Positions 1-8,217 of a stretch of DNA of 64,000 bases are shown here, piece after piece; position 1 is the first letter of the stretch, and the number at the start of each line of letters is the position of its first letter. The notes under the pieces were generated by a model. The model did no database searches. It worked only from the letters and a program-made list of their open reading frames with translations, and was not told the DNA's origin. Origin of the DNA: Bradyrhizobium yuanmingense (lineage in GTDB: Bacteria > Pseudomonadota > Alphaproteobacteria > Rhizobiales > Xanthobacteraceae); NCBI RefSeq assembly GCF_029167105.1, contig NZ_JARFML010000007.1:202036-266035 (forward strand), read 5' to 3'. The translations under genes and the position numbers were made by a program.

Positions 1-879
1 ACAGGTGCCACCGGCTTTATCGGCAGCCGGCTTGCGGCAAGCCTCAGCGCGGCAGGGCATCACGTCATCGCGCTGATCCGCAATCCGGCGCAGGCCGAGA
101 TGCTGCCGCCGCCGGTGACGCTGATCACCAGCCTCGACCAGCTCGCCGCGGACACGCCAATCGACGCCATCGTCAATCTCGCCGGCGAGCCGATCGGCAA
201 CGGCCTCTGGACCGAAGCGAAGCGTGCGAAGATCATCGGCTCGCGCGTCGACACGACCGGCGAGCTCGTCAGGCTGATCGCGCGGCTCGCGCGCAAGCCA
301 GAGGTGCTGATCAGCGGCTCCGCGATCGGCTGGTACGGCCTTTGGGCCGACCAGGTGCTGACGGAATCGGCCAAATCTCACGCCTGCTTCAGCCACGAGC
401 TGTGCGCGGCCTGGGAGACAGCGGCGCGGCCGGCGGAGGAGCTCGGCGTGCGCGTGGTGTATTTGCGTATCGGCCTCGTGCTCGGCACCGAAGGCGGCTT
501 CGTCACGCGCATGCTGACGCCGTTCGAGTTCGGCCTCGGCGGCCCGCTCGGCACCGGGCGGCAGTGGATGTCCTGGATCGAGCGCGACGATCTGATCCGG
601 CTGATCGCCTATGTGATGGCGACGCCGGATCTTTCGGGTCCCGTCAACGCCACCGCGCCGATCCCCGTCACCAATGCAAAGTTCACCGAAGAGCTCGGCC
701 GCCGCCTGCACCGGCCTGTCATGTTCCGCATTCCCGGCGGCCTGTTGCGCCGGATCGGCGGCGGCTTTGCCGACGAGCTTCTGCTCGGCGGCCAGCGCGT
801 GCTGCCGAACAAGGCGCTGAGCCGCGGCTTCGTGTTCCGCCACGAGACGCTGCGCAGCGCGTTCAAGGCGATCCTGTGA
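1..879 (+). CDS. TIGR01777-family NAD(P)-dependent epimerase, 5' end outside window
   Basis: The reading frame is open from base 1 and the first visible residues, TGATGFIGSRLA, are the glycine-rich nucleotide-binding turn of an extended SDR, so only a few N-terminal residues are missing. The internal GSAIGWYG and the C-terminal half, with an LLGGQRVLPNKAL-like segment, fit the TIGR01777/YfcH group of SDR 'epimerase family' proteins of about 300 residues. The substrate of this group is not established. The stop TGA is at 877-879. The next gene runs convergently, 57 bp away. Family assignment is good; the reaction is unknown. Confidence 0.85.
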   Translation, partial: TGATGFIGSRLAASLSAAGHHVIALIRNPAQAEMLPPPVTLITSLDQLAADTPIDAIVNLAGEPIGNGLWTEAKRAKIIGSRVDTTGELVRLIARLARKPEVLISGSAIGWYGLWADQVLTESAKSHACFSHELCAAWETAARPAEELGVRVVYLRIGLVLGTEGGFVTRMLTPFEFGLGGPLGTGRQWMSWIERDDLIRLIAYVMATPDLSGPVNATAPIPVTNAKFTEELGRRLHRPVMFRIPGGLLRRIGGGFADELLLGGQRVLPNKALSRGFVFRHETLRSAFKAIL

Positions 880-936
880 GGTGATGTCATGCCTTGCGCG
901 ACTTGCACACGAACGAGGCGAGGTTGGCTTTGCGGA

Positions 937-1788
937 CTAAGCTGCCAGACTCCGGAACGTCGCCGCCACCGCACGCAGCGCGGCAAGCTTGGCGGGATCG
1001 CTGACCTTCGAATGCAGCATCACCTTCGAGCTGCCGAGCTTCGGCAGCTTGTGAGCAGGTCCGATATCGATCAGTCCGGGCGGCGCGATCCGCCGCGCCA
1101 GGGGCGCAATGGCAAGCCCGGCGAGTGCTGCCGCGACCACCGCGGTGACGCCGCCACCGACGAAGCGCTCGCGCCAGGAGATGCCGGCCTTGTCGAGCGC
1201 GCGCACGGCGACGGCGCGGACACCACAGGGCGGGGCGAGCGTTGCGAGCGGCAACGGCTCGCCTTTCGGCGACGTGAATCGGCGTGCGGCGAACCAGCCG
1301 AACTCGTCCTCAGCCAGCTTCTCGCCGCCGCGGCGGCTGCCTTCCTGGCGTACGATCACCGCATCGAGCTCGCCCGAATCGTAGGCATCCTGCATCTCGC
1401 GTGAGAAGCCGATGGTGACGGCGAGGGTGAGGTTCGACGACATCGCATGCAGGCGCTCAAGTAGCGGCACCAGTTCGGGCCCTGCGGCGTGATCGGAGAT
1501 GCCGAGCGAGAGCGACTGCGCGGCCGGCGCGTCGCCCGACAGCGCGAGATCGTGTGCCGCCATCAGCGCGCGGGCGCGATCGAGGAACGCGGCGCCATCG
1601 GCGGTGAGGCGGACCGCACGCGGCGAGCGCTCGACGAGGCGCTTGTCCAGCAAGGTCTCCAGCCGCTGCAGCTTCAGGCTAACCGCGGCCTGCGTCGTGC
1701 CGAGCGCTTCGGCGGCACGCGTAAAGCTCTGGAGGTCGGCGACCAGAAGGAAGGCCTGGACGGTGGCGATGTCGAGTGTGGCGTTCAT
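937..1788 (-). CDS. LysR-family transcriptional regulator
   Basis: The protein has 283 residues, the usual LysR size. The N-terminal winged helix-turn-helix is clear: FTRAAEALGTTQAAVSLKLQ at about 22-41, followed by LVERSPRAVRLTADGAAFL. The rest is the effector-binding periplasmic-protein-like domain. It is divergent from the tautomerase gene at 1901 across a 112-bp gap that contains a perfect 12-bp palindrome, so it probably controls that gene and itself. The inducer is unknown. Confidence 0.9.
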   Translation of the reverse strand: MNATLDIATVQAFLLVADLQSFTRAAEALGTTQAAVSLKLQRLETLLDKRLVERSPRAVRLTADGAAFLDRARALMAAHDLALSGDAPAAQSLSLGISDHAAGPELVPLLERLHAMSSNLTLAVTIGFSREMQDAYDSGELDAVIVRQEGSRRGGEKLAEDEFGWFAARRFTSPKGEPLPLATLAPPCGVRAVAVRALDKAGISWRERFVGGGVTAVVAAALAGLAIAPLARRIAPPGLIDIGPAHKLPKLGSSKVMLHSKVSDPAKLAALRAVAATFRSLAA

Positions 1789-1798
1789 TACAAGTCAT

Positions 1799-1818
1799 TA
1801 TCACTGATATCAGTATAG
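1799..1818. promoter_or_regulatory. palindromic candidate LysR operator
   Basis: The sequence ACTGATATCAGT at 1803-1814 is a perfect 12-bp palindrome inside an A+T-richer stretch between the divergent LysR and tautomerase starts. LysR regulators usually bind interrupted palindromes of the T-N11-A type between divergent genes. Position and symmetry fit; binding is inferred. Confidence 0.4.
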
Positions 1819-1900
1819 ATAAGATACCAAAATGACAGCGGCAGGTCTAGTTTCTCCTCCAACGCCGCGCAACTTGCGCAGCTTGTCGAGGAGAACGACA

Positions 1901-2323
1901 ATGCCCCTGATCACCGTGTCCTACACTACGTCCCGCCAGTCCCCCTCGCTGAAGGCCGATATCGCGAGCGCGGTATCCCAGCTCACCGCAAAGATCCTGC
2001 ACAAGGACCCCAAGGTGACCGCCATCATCGTGAAGTCGGTCGACGCCGGCGATTGGTTCGCCGGCGGCAAGTCGCTCGCCGAGCAGAAGCTCGCGAGCTA
2101 CTGGATCGACATCCACGTCACCGAGGGCACCAACACCAAGGACGAGAAGGCAACCTATCTCGCCGCCATGTTCAAGCGCATGGCCGAGATCCTGGGCCCG
2201 CTGCATCCCGAGACTTATCTGCATGTCGACGAGGTCAAGGGCGACGCCTACGGCTTTGGCGGCCTGTCTCAGGAGCGGCGCTACATCGCAGGCAAGCTCG
2301 AGGTTTCGCTGCAGGCGGCGTGA
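1901..2323 (+). CDS. tautomerase-family protein (4-oxalocrotonate tautomerase-like)
   Basis: I chose the ATG at 1901 because GAGGAG lies 7 nt upstream and because it gives Met-Pro-Leu-Ile-Thr-Val, placing the catalytic proline directly after the initiator Met as in the tautomerase superfamily. The protein has 140 residues, roughly twice a single 4-OT subunit (about 62 residues), so it is a longer family member. In-frame codons exist upstream (from 1832) but would bury the catalytic proline. It is divergent from a LysR gene that probably regulates it. The substrate is not predictable from sequence. Confidence 0.8.
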   Translation: MPLITVSYTTSRQSPSLKADIASAVSQLTAKILHKDPKVTAIIVKSVDAGDWFAGGKSLAEQKLASYWIDIHVTEGTNTKDEKATYLAAMFKRMAEILGPLHPETYLHVDEVKGDAYGFGGLSQERRYIAGKLEVSLQAA

Positions 2324-2330
2324 TGCGAGA

Positions 2331-2360
2331 GGCCGCGGGTGAGCAATCTCACCCGCGGCC
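2331..2360. terminator. bidirectional stem-loop between convergent genes
   Basis: GGCCGCGGGTGAG at 2331-2343 pairs perfectly with 2348-2360 around a CAAT loop: a 13-bp, very G+C-rich stem. It lies exactly between the stop of the tautomerase (2323) and the stop of the convergent DnaB-like gene (2369). There is no U-tract on either side, so it may act as a 3'-end stabiliser as much as an intrinsic terminator. Confidence 0.6.
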
Positions 2361-2368
2361 CGAGGCCA

Positions 2369-3082
2369 TCAGCTCGCGGCGCGGAACTGCACTTCGGCGT
2401 TGTTGATGAAGCATGTTTTATCGAACAGCTTCAGGTCCAGCGGGTTCGGCAAGCGGACATCGCTGAGATCGGGGCAGGGCTTTGCTGCGGGATCATAGGA
2501 TCGATCGATCTGCGAGATGAAGGCGACGATCAGCCCCGTGTCGCGCGCAAACGACTTCAGCGTCCGCACCTGCACCGTCAGGTCGGGGTTTTCCCGCCTC
2601 TGATCGAGCAGTTGCAGATAGTCGATCACGACGAAGGTGCCGCGCGGCGCCGCTTCCATCTGCTTGACGACGTAATCGGCGCTGATTGCGTCGGAGCAAT
2701 CCACCTCGAACAGCTTGTCGAACTGTGCGGGCTCCACGCCGATCGCACGGAGGCGGTCCAACACATCTCGCTCGGTGTACTCCAGCGAGAAGAATGCGGC
2801 GCGATGGCCGGACTTCATGGCTTCGACGGCAAGTTCGAGGCTCATCAACGTCTTGCCCTGGCCGGGACGTGCCCCGATCAGCACCAAATCGCCCGGACGG
2901 AATTGCGCGAACAGTTTGCTCGCGGGAGTCAGTGCGGCTGCTTTGGCGGCAAGCATGCTCCAGGCGGAAAACCCTTCGGTTGCAGCGACGCGGTCAAGCG
3001 CGTCGTGGAGCGGAATGCTGGCTTCGCGGGACAGGCGCCTGGCCTTGCGCTTCAGATGGTAGATGGGCGCAGACAGTTTCAT
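2369..3082 (-). CDS. short DnaB-like (RecA-fold) ATPase
   Basis: The protein has 237 residues from the ATG at 3082, which has GGGAGG 8 nt upstream; a TTG at 3088 is an alternative two codons earlier. The Walker A motif GARPGQGKT is at about 70-78, and a Walker B-like VVIDYLQLL is at about 147-155, followed by a late SQI sensor segment. These are features of the DnaB helicase C-terminal domain. True DnaB is about 470 residues with an N-terminal primase-binding domain; here only some 50 Arg/Lys-rich residues precede the ATPase. It is therefore not the replicative helicase but a DnaB-C-domain paralogue of unknown role. Confidence 0.75.
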   Translation of the reverse strand: MKLSAPIYHLKRKARRLSREASIPLHDALDRVAATEGFSAWSMLAAKAAALTPASKLFAQFRPGDLVLIGARPGQGKTLMSLELAVEAMKSGHRAAFFSLEYTERDVLDRLRAIGVEPAQFDKLFEVDCSDAISADYVVKQMEAAPRGTFVVIDYLQLLDQRRENPDLTVQVRTLKSFARDTGLIVAFISQIDRSYDPAAKPCPDLSDVRLPNPLDLKLFDKTCFINNAEVQFRAAS

Positions 3083-3281
3083 CGTCAAAACCTCCCATTG
3101 CGAGCATGGATCGCAACCCCTCCTTATGCCTGGCGCTCGAACAGTCGGCCGATGATCAACTCGCTCGGCATGAGGTCTGCTTTCCCGGCGGAGGGGGGAG
3201 GCGTGGGCGGCACCGGAATGAAGCGTAGCTGATTCCGCGACGGTCGGAGAGCGGGCCGCGGTCCGCTCAAACAGAAAAAGA

Positions 3282-4043
3282 TCAGACGGCCGCTTCCGGC
3301 AGCAGCGCGCGGGTCGGTCCGAACAGCTCTTCGAACGCCTGCTTGAGCGCGATGTCGACGTCGGCCATGGTCACGAGTTGGCCGAGATCGACCAGCGAGG
3401 TGACGCCGTAACGGGGGTCGACGACGCCGCAGGGCACGATGCCGGCGAAATGCGACAGCTCCGGCTCGACATTGATGGCGATGCCGTGAAACGAGACCCA
3501 GCGCTTCAGGCGGACGCCGATCGCCGCGATCTTGTCTTCGTGCTCAGGTCCCTTGTCGGGTCGCCTGACCCAGACGCCGACCCTGTCCTCGCGCCGCTCG
3601 CCGCGGACGTTGAAGGCGGCGAGCGTCTTCAGGATCAGCTCCTCTAGGCTCGCGACATAGGCGCGCACGTCCGGCCGGCGGCGCTTGAGGTCGAGCATGA
3701 TGTAGGCCACGCGCTGGCCGGGCCCGTGATAGGTGAGCTGCCCGCCGCGCCCCGTAGCATAGGTCGGGAATCGGGCATCGAGCAGGTCGCTTTCCTTGCC
3801 CGAGGTGCCGGAGGTGTAGAGCGGGGGATGTTCCAGCAGCCAGACCAGTTCAGGGGCCTCGCCCGCGGCGATCGCCGCGACACGCGCCTCCATGGCGGCG
3901 ACGGCCTCCGGATAGGGCACCGGGGCGTCCGAAATCCGCCATTCGACGGGCTCATCGCCTGCGGCGGAAAACGACGTCAAATCGAGGTCTTGACGCAGGT
4001 CTTGACGTTGGTCTTGGCGGGGCTTTTGGGTCGAATTAACCAT
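3282..4043 (-). CDS. lipB: octanoyl-[acyl-carrier-protein]:protein N-octanoyltransferase LipB
   Basis: LipB transfers octanoate from octanoyl-ACP to lipoyl domains, the first step of de novo lipoate attachment in the cytoplasm. The protein has 253 residues with the family blocks in order: [26 protein letters not shown], the [20 protein letters not shown] block with the active-site lysine, and GIVPCGV with the catalytic cysteine. The extreme N-terminus has a low-complexity Arg-Gln-Asp run (about residues 9-21) encoded by a small GTCTTGACG-type DNA repeat; this tail is not part of the conserved fold and the true start could be downstream. Confidence 0.95.
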   Translation of the reverse strand: MVNSTQKPRQDQRQDLRQDLDLTSFSAAGDEPVEWRISDAPVPYPEAVAAMEARVAAIAAGEAPELVWLLEHPPLYTSGTSGKESDLLDARFPTYATGRGGQLTYHGPGQRVAYIMLDLKRRRPDVRAYVASLEELILKTLAAFNVRGERREDRVGVWVRRPDKGPEHEDKIAAIGVRLKRWVSFHGIAINVEPELSHFAGIVPCGVVDPRYGVTSLVDLGQLVTMADVDIALKQAFEELFGPTRALLPEAAV

Positions 4044-4125
4044 TGGCTAACCATAACGTGGTGATGATCTCGGGAGCAAATGCCAAGTCCTTTGGCTCAA
4101 GTCCCAAGTTGCGGCGGTCCTGACA

Positions 4126-4368
4126 GTGCCCACTCTCGATAAAGTCACCGTGGATCTCATGGTCGTCCTCGGGACGACCACCATGCCGATCCATCAGGTA
4201 TTACGTCTTTCCCGCGGCGCCATCATCGAGCTGGACGCAACCGAGGCCGACGAGGTCAAGGTGCTCGCCAATAATCTGCCGGTCGCCTCCGGCGTCGTGC
4301 TGGTCGACCGCAACAGGATCGCGGTCGAGGTCAAGCAGATGCTGCCGCGGTCGCCCGGGACGCGGTAG
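4126..4368 (+). CDS. fliN: FliN/FliM-family (SpoA domain) flagellar motor switch protein
   Basis: The 80-residue product is essentially one SpoA domain. MPIHQVLRLSRGAIIELD followed by a VLVDRNRIAVEV strand pair is the FliN signature; FliN forms the C-ring of the flagellar motor with FliM and FliG. The start is GTG at 4126, the only usual start codon between the upstream in-frame stop (4054) and the domain. No other flagellar gene is visible nearby. It is divergent from lipB with an 82-bp gap. The alternative is a non-flagellar SpoA paralogue. Confidence 0.75.
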   Translation: MPTLDKVTVDLMVVLGTTTMPIHQVLRLSRGAIIELDATEADEVKVLANNLPVASGVVLVDRNRIAVEVKQMLPRSPGTR

Positions 4369-4568
4369 GGGCCCCGATCACACGGGAACGGTCCGGGCAA
4401 GCGGTTGCGGCCCGGGTATCCGATAAGGCCGATCTCCCGGGGAGGCGGGGGTTTTCCTGCCAAGCTTGTGGAATTCGGGGCTTTTGCAGGCTTGTATCCC
4501 CCTGATGGATTTGTTAGATCGGCGCCGCTGATCCGGCCACCCGAACGACCTCAGGCCGGCATCTCCTA

Positions 4569-4653
4569 GCGCTCGTGGCGGAACTGGTAGACGCGCTGCC
4601 TTGAGGTGGCAGTGGGTAACACCGTGGGGGTTCGAGTCCCTCCGAGCGCACCA
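4569..4653 (+). tRNA. tRNA-Leu (anticodon GAG)
   Basis: The acceptor stem GCGCTCG (4569-4575) pairs with CGAGCGC near the 3' end, followed by A and an encoded CCA (4651-4653). The anticodon arm CTGCC-TTGAGGT-GGCAG gives anticodon GAG at 4603-4605. A long variable arm (GTGGGTAACACC region) marks a class II tRNA, and GGTTCGAGTCC forms the T arm. It reads CUC/CUU leucine codons. Confidence 0.95.
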
Positions 4654-5751
4654 TAATTTGCAAATCGCTGGCGGGTTGCCCACCGTGCGGTGAATACGAG
4701 TGTGCCAGAGCTGTCGAAAGTGAACGCAAGCTCACTGTGTGGCTTGCTCGTCGCCTTCAAGACTTCACTCCCATCCTAAGTAATGATGAGTTTCACCGGA
4801 GAGCTGGCCGCAACGGCGATGCCGGCTCGCATTCACGGATGGCACCTGCGTCTTGCAGTACGGAGATGGTCCAGCCACGCAAGGTTCGGATTCCCGGCCG
4901 TCTTTCTCTCGTCATCAGCATGAAGATCGCTCCTGCCGGGCCAATGTTTGCTGCTGGTGTTGCGTATGTTGGTCGTGCGCTTCCGAGGAAGACGGCATAG
5001 CCCAGCACGCCATGGCGACTTCACGCCCGTCGGGCACGTTGCGGACGATTGGGGGCCGGGTAATCCGGTTGCACACGTTCAGGTTTCGGGAGGTGCCCGG
5101 CGAGGACGGTTGTCAGTTGCGGGTTGGGCATGCGCCAGCTCGCGGGTCGGTCAGACATACCTGATTAGAACAAAATGGGAACGAGAGAGTCGATACCGTC
5201 GCTTGTTATCGACTGAGGCACCAATGTTCTCCTCGCCCGTTGGGCATCGATGAAGCGGTCCGACACTAACGGGGATCCAGAAGGGCGCTTGCAATTCCAT
5301 GCTGGCCTTCAACTCCAGGGAGCATAGTCGTCACAAATGCCCTGAACTGCGGATGCCTTGCGTGCGATGTCTCATGCTCGGCGGCCTCGGGCGCGCGATG
5401 CCGGCGCTGATCGTCGTCTTTGTCCCGAGCGCCGTGCTTCCGCCCTTCTTACTCTCTCGCGGAGCCGCCTCAATTGAGCCAGCAGGCTAACGAGCTCGAT
5501 TCTTGTGTCACGCAGAACAGCCAGGCTGCAAATCCCACTACTCACTACAACACCCCCAAACAGGCCTTTGCCGAAATTCGTGACGGAAGCTCGGATTGTG
5601 GCGACGTGCCAACAACGTCTAAGCGATGGCCACCGGGGGCGTCGGTTCGTTTTACGACAATGCGCGAAAATATTCTAAATGGTTGCAATGCGTTGCAACA
5701 GCAACGCGCTATCGGAAGGGGAATATGAACACACTCTCCGAAGCGCGCGGG
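4654..5751. other. gene-poor stretch downstream of tRNA-Leu
   Basis: About 1.1 kb follows the tRNA in which no frame gives a recognisable protein; the open frames are short, overlap each other and lack convincing ribosome sites. I saw no transposase or integrase fragment and no second copy of the tRNA 3' end in the window. It separates the chromosomal genes on the left from the accessory/EPS block on the right. Confidence 0.5.
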
Positions 5752-5976
5752 TCATTTGCACCAGCACGTTGGCGCTATACGAGCTACCTCTACTGTTCTG
5801 ACGATCGGCTCCTCGACCCAGGCCTCGCGGGCAAACCAGTTGTGATTGGCCCGACAGTCCGGACAAAGAGTATTGCCGAAAAACACGATGCTTCGCAGGA
5901 AAGTCTCACGATCGGATTTGATGCCGGTCGGAATCGCGCGGCCGGATTGCGGACACTTGACCATGATCATGCCCAT
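5752..5976 (-). CDS. small conserved hypothetical protein with paired cysteines
   Basis: The 74-residue product starts at ATG 5976, with GGGAGG 5 nt upstream on the minus strand. It has a Cys at 7 (VKCPQSGRAIPTG) and a Cys-Pro-Asp-Cys pair at about 38-41, followed by NWFAREAWVEEP. I recall short proteins with this KCP-TGRAIPTGI...CP.C...W.AREAWV pattern as common in Bradyrhizobium; their function is unknown. The cysteine spacing suggests a small metal-binding (zinc-ribbon-like) fold. The frame continues open upstream, but only this part resembles a protein. Confidence 0.65.
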   Translation of the reverse strand: MGMIMVKCPQSGRAIPTGIKSDRETFLRSIVFFGNTLCPDCRANHNWFAREAWVEEPIVRTVEVARIAPTCWCK

Positions 5977-6653
5977 ACGAGCCTCCCTGAAACACGTATT
6001 TGTCGAGTAAAAGGGCCGGCCGGCTGGAGTGCGCTCTCGTCGGTGCGGGTGACTTGGGGGGCATCGCACCTGGGGTCGTTGTTCGAGCAAAAGGGCAGCT
6101 TGCTCGTGACGACGCTTCTCCAACCGACCGGATTCCTGCTTGGCGAATTCTTGGGCCAGTGCCGGCTTTCGCCGAGACACTGAATGACCTCCGACGTCAA
6201 CCGAATGCTTCTGGGAGGCGTCTAATAATGGTCTTGTCGAAATACCTGTGACTTCGAGCGGAACCCTGCAACGAAGCCGTTATTGTCCTCTGGACGGACA
6301 GATTGGCAAACCGGATCACTGGTGTCGCCCCCTCGGTGCGGTTTGTTAATATTCTCGATTTCCATTTAATGTGCAAATTAAAATTGGCCTTGTCGGTCTG
6401 ATTTGCGACTCTTGGCTGATTTATTTTTACGCGGCTCGTGCATCGTCGAAAAATGTCCGGTCCGTCTCGTAGGCTTCAGCGGCCCTTGTTCCTGTTCGAT
6501 GCGTGCAGCGCTTCGCCCGTGGTACCGAATGGTCGCCCGGAGGTTCAAATGTGAAACAAATTTTGATTATAACCACAATCTGCAAATCTCGTTGTTAATT
6601 GCTGCCGATCACGTAAGCTAAACTCGTCCAGGTTTCTTCGGCTGGAGGAGACG
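5977..6653. other. intergenic region, partly A+T-rich
   Basis: No supported gene. Two A+T-rich patches (about 6345-6390 and 6550-6600) stand out from the G+C-rich surroundings and lie upstream of the small ORF at 6654, so a promoter is likely in the second one. No terminator-like stem was noticed. Confidence 0.4.
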
Positions 6654-6899
6654 ATGTGGGAATTAATTCTTAACGAGTACAACCTCACCTCGGCGACGCT
6701 GCAGGTGGCTCAGATGCGCGCAGAATTGGTCAGCATTGGCGAGAAGGAGCGCATTCTGAGAGAACGGAGTGCCGATCGCGAAGCTTATCGGTACCTGTTG
6801 GATGCTCATCGGTTGAGCGCCAGTGCGAGCCTTCTTGGAGAGCAGGGGTTGAGCATTTCTCCTCAAGACGGGGGCAAGGACGGTCAGCTCGCGGCATGA
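6654..6899 (+). CDS. 81-residue hypothetical protein upstream of the PqqD-HprK gene
   Basis: ATG at 6654 is preceded by a strong ribosome site (GGAGGAG, 4-5 nt spacing), which supports translation. The predicted protein is hydrophilic and probably helical (heptad-like Leu/Glu/Arg in the first 60 residues), with a flexible Gly/Asp/Gln-rich tail; there is no cysteine, signal peptide or known motif. It lies 178 bp before a PqqD-HprK fusion gene on the same strand. PqqD domains bind peptide substrates, so a role as partner or substrate is conceivable but unproven. Confidence 0.55.
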   Translation: MWELILNEYNLTSATLQVAQMRAELVSIGEKERILRERSADREAYRYLLDAHRLSASASLLGEQGLSISPQDGGKDGQLAA

Positions 6900-7077
6900 C
6901 CGGCCGGAACGACATGTCGAAGCGAGCCGGACCGGGCGACGTTTTCGGTTGAACGGAAATCGCAGCGCCGCAGTGGGCTAGATAGAATGCCGCAGGCGGC
7001 GCCCGTCCGCTGTCGGTGCCGCCACAACATCCTTCCCGGAGGCCGTCGCCGCCTCGCCGGTACAAGGCGAGGCAGAA

Positions 7078-8217
7078 TTGTTCACATCGGTGGAAGCCGT
7101 GTTGGAAAGATCGTCGGCAGAGATAGTGTTGAGACCGGCTCCGAATGCAGTATTCGCGCTGTTGGATGGCCGAGCAATCATCTTCAGCGAAGGGGAGCAG
7201 AAGATCTTTGAACTCGACCGAGTAGGGGCATTTATCTGGTGCAAGTTAGGGGAAGGCGCCTCGCTAGGAGACGTGTATCGGGCACTTGGGGCGCAAGGCA
7301 TTGATGAGCCCACGGCACGCCAGTTCACGCGAGAGGTCGTAAATGCCTGGATCGATCGGGCATTGCTCAAAGTCGATTGGCGGATGCCGGCCGACTGGGC
7401 CTTCTCAGCAAAACTCGGTGGACACAGAATAACCGTCCGGGCGGCAAATCGGGACCTCCTGGGACGGCTGCTGTCGGCGTTCTGTGTTTCGGACCAGGGC
7501 GCCGGCGGCGACGCCGACATCGCGATCGAGACAATGATGCTGGATGAACAAGCGTTGTTGCGCGGACAGGATTCCAGCATTTCCAGATGCGAAGTCGAAG
7601 CGCTCGCGCCTACGATCAAAGCTCATATCACCGAGCGGCTCATTCGAAGCACTCGCTGGGTCTTCTCACTTCATGCCGCTTCTCTCGTGAAAGACGGCAT
7701 GGGCCTGCTGTTGTGCGGCCATCCGGGAGCTGGAAAGTCTACCCTCACACTGCAACTGGTGGACGCCGGACTGCGGTACGCTGGCGATGACGTCGCGTTG
7801 GTTGGCGGTGAGGGAACGATCTGCGGAGTGCCGTTCGCGATCACCCTCAAGAAAGGATCGTGGGGCTCGCTCTCGCGACTACATGGCGACCGGTACGACG
7901 CGACGCATTGCCGCTCGGACGGCGTTCGGGTGCGGTACGTACCCATTTCGGATGCGCAGAACCAATGCGTTCCCGCAAGCTGGATCATCTTCTTGAACAG
8001 GGTCCCGAGTGGTCCGGCCGAACTCGCCGCAATAGATCGTTTGGATTCGATAAAGCGGCTCATCGACAACGCATTTGCCGGCGATGGTAGACTGTCACAG
8101 GCCGGCTTCTCCGCTTTAAGGCGGATTGTCGCGGGCGCGCAATCGCTTCAACTCACCTACAGCGAGGCCGGAGAGGCTCGGCGCGTGCTTGTGGATCTTT
8201 GCAATGGCAAGGCATAG
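7078..8217 (+). CDS. PqqD-domain / HPr-kinase-related fusion protein
   Basis: 379 residues. Residues about 25-100 resemble a PqqD/RRE peptide-binding domain (LLDGRAIIFSEGEQKIFEL...VGAFIW with a helical tail). Residues about 195-300 resemble an HprK-type kinase core: SLHAASLV, Walker A GHPGAGKST at 214-222, YAGDDVALV at about 234-242 and VPFAITLKKGSW. HprK relatives phosphorylate serine; in lasso-peptide and HprK-related-A loci they occur with separate PqqD and nucleotidyltransferase genes, whereas here the first two are fused. The start is TTG at 7078; no ATG exists between the upstream stop (6979) and the domain, and GTG at 7090 is possible. It overlaps the next gene by 14 nt, so the two are probably co-translated. 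Confidence 0.8.
   Translation: MFTSVEAVLERSSAEIVLRPAPNAVFALLDGRAIIFSEGEQKIFELDRVGAFIWCKLGEGASLGDVYRALGAQGIDEPTARQFTREVVNAWIDRALLKVDWRMPADWAFSAKLGGHRITVRAANRDLLGRLLSAFCVSDQGAGGDADIAIETMMLDEQALLRGQDSSISRCEVEALAPTIKAHITERLIRSTRWVFSLHAASLVKDGMGLLLCGHPGAGKSTLTLQLVDAGLRYAGDDVALVGGEGTICGVPFAITLKKGSWGSLSRLHGDRYDATHCRSDGVRVRYVPISDAQNQCVPASWIIFLNRVPSGPAELAAIDRLDSIKRLIDNAFAGDGRLSQAGFSALRRIVAGAQSLQLTYSEAGEARRVLVDLCNGKA

Noticed and set aside
2369..3082. DnaB-like protein as the replicative helicase or a phage helicase
   Set aside because: It is half the length of DnaB, lacks the N-terminal domain, and no phage genes are nearby.
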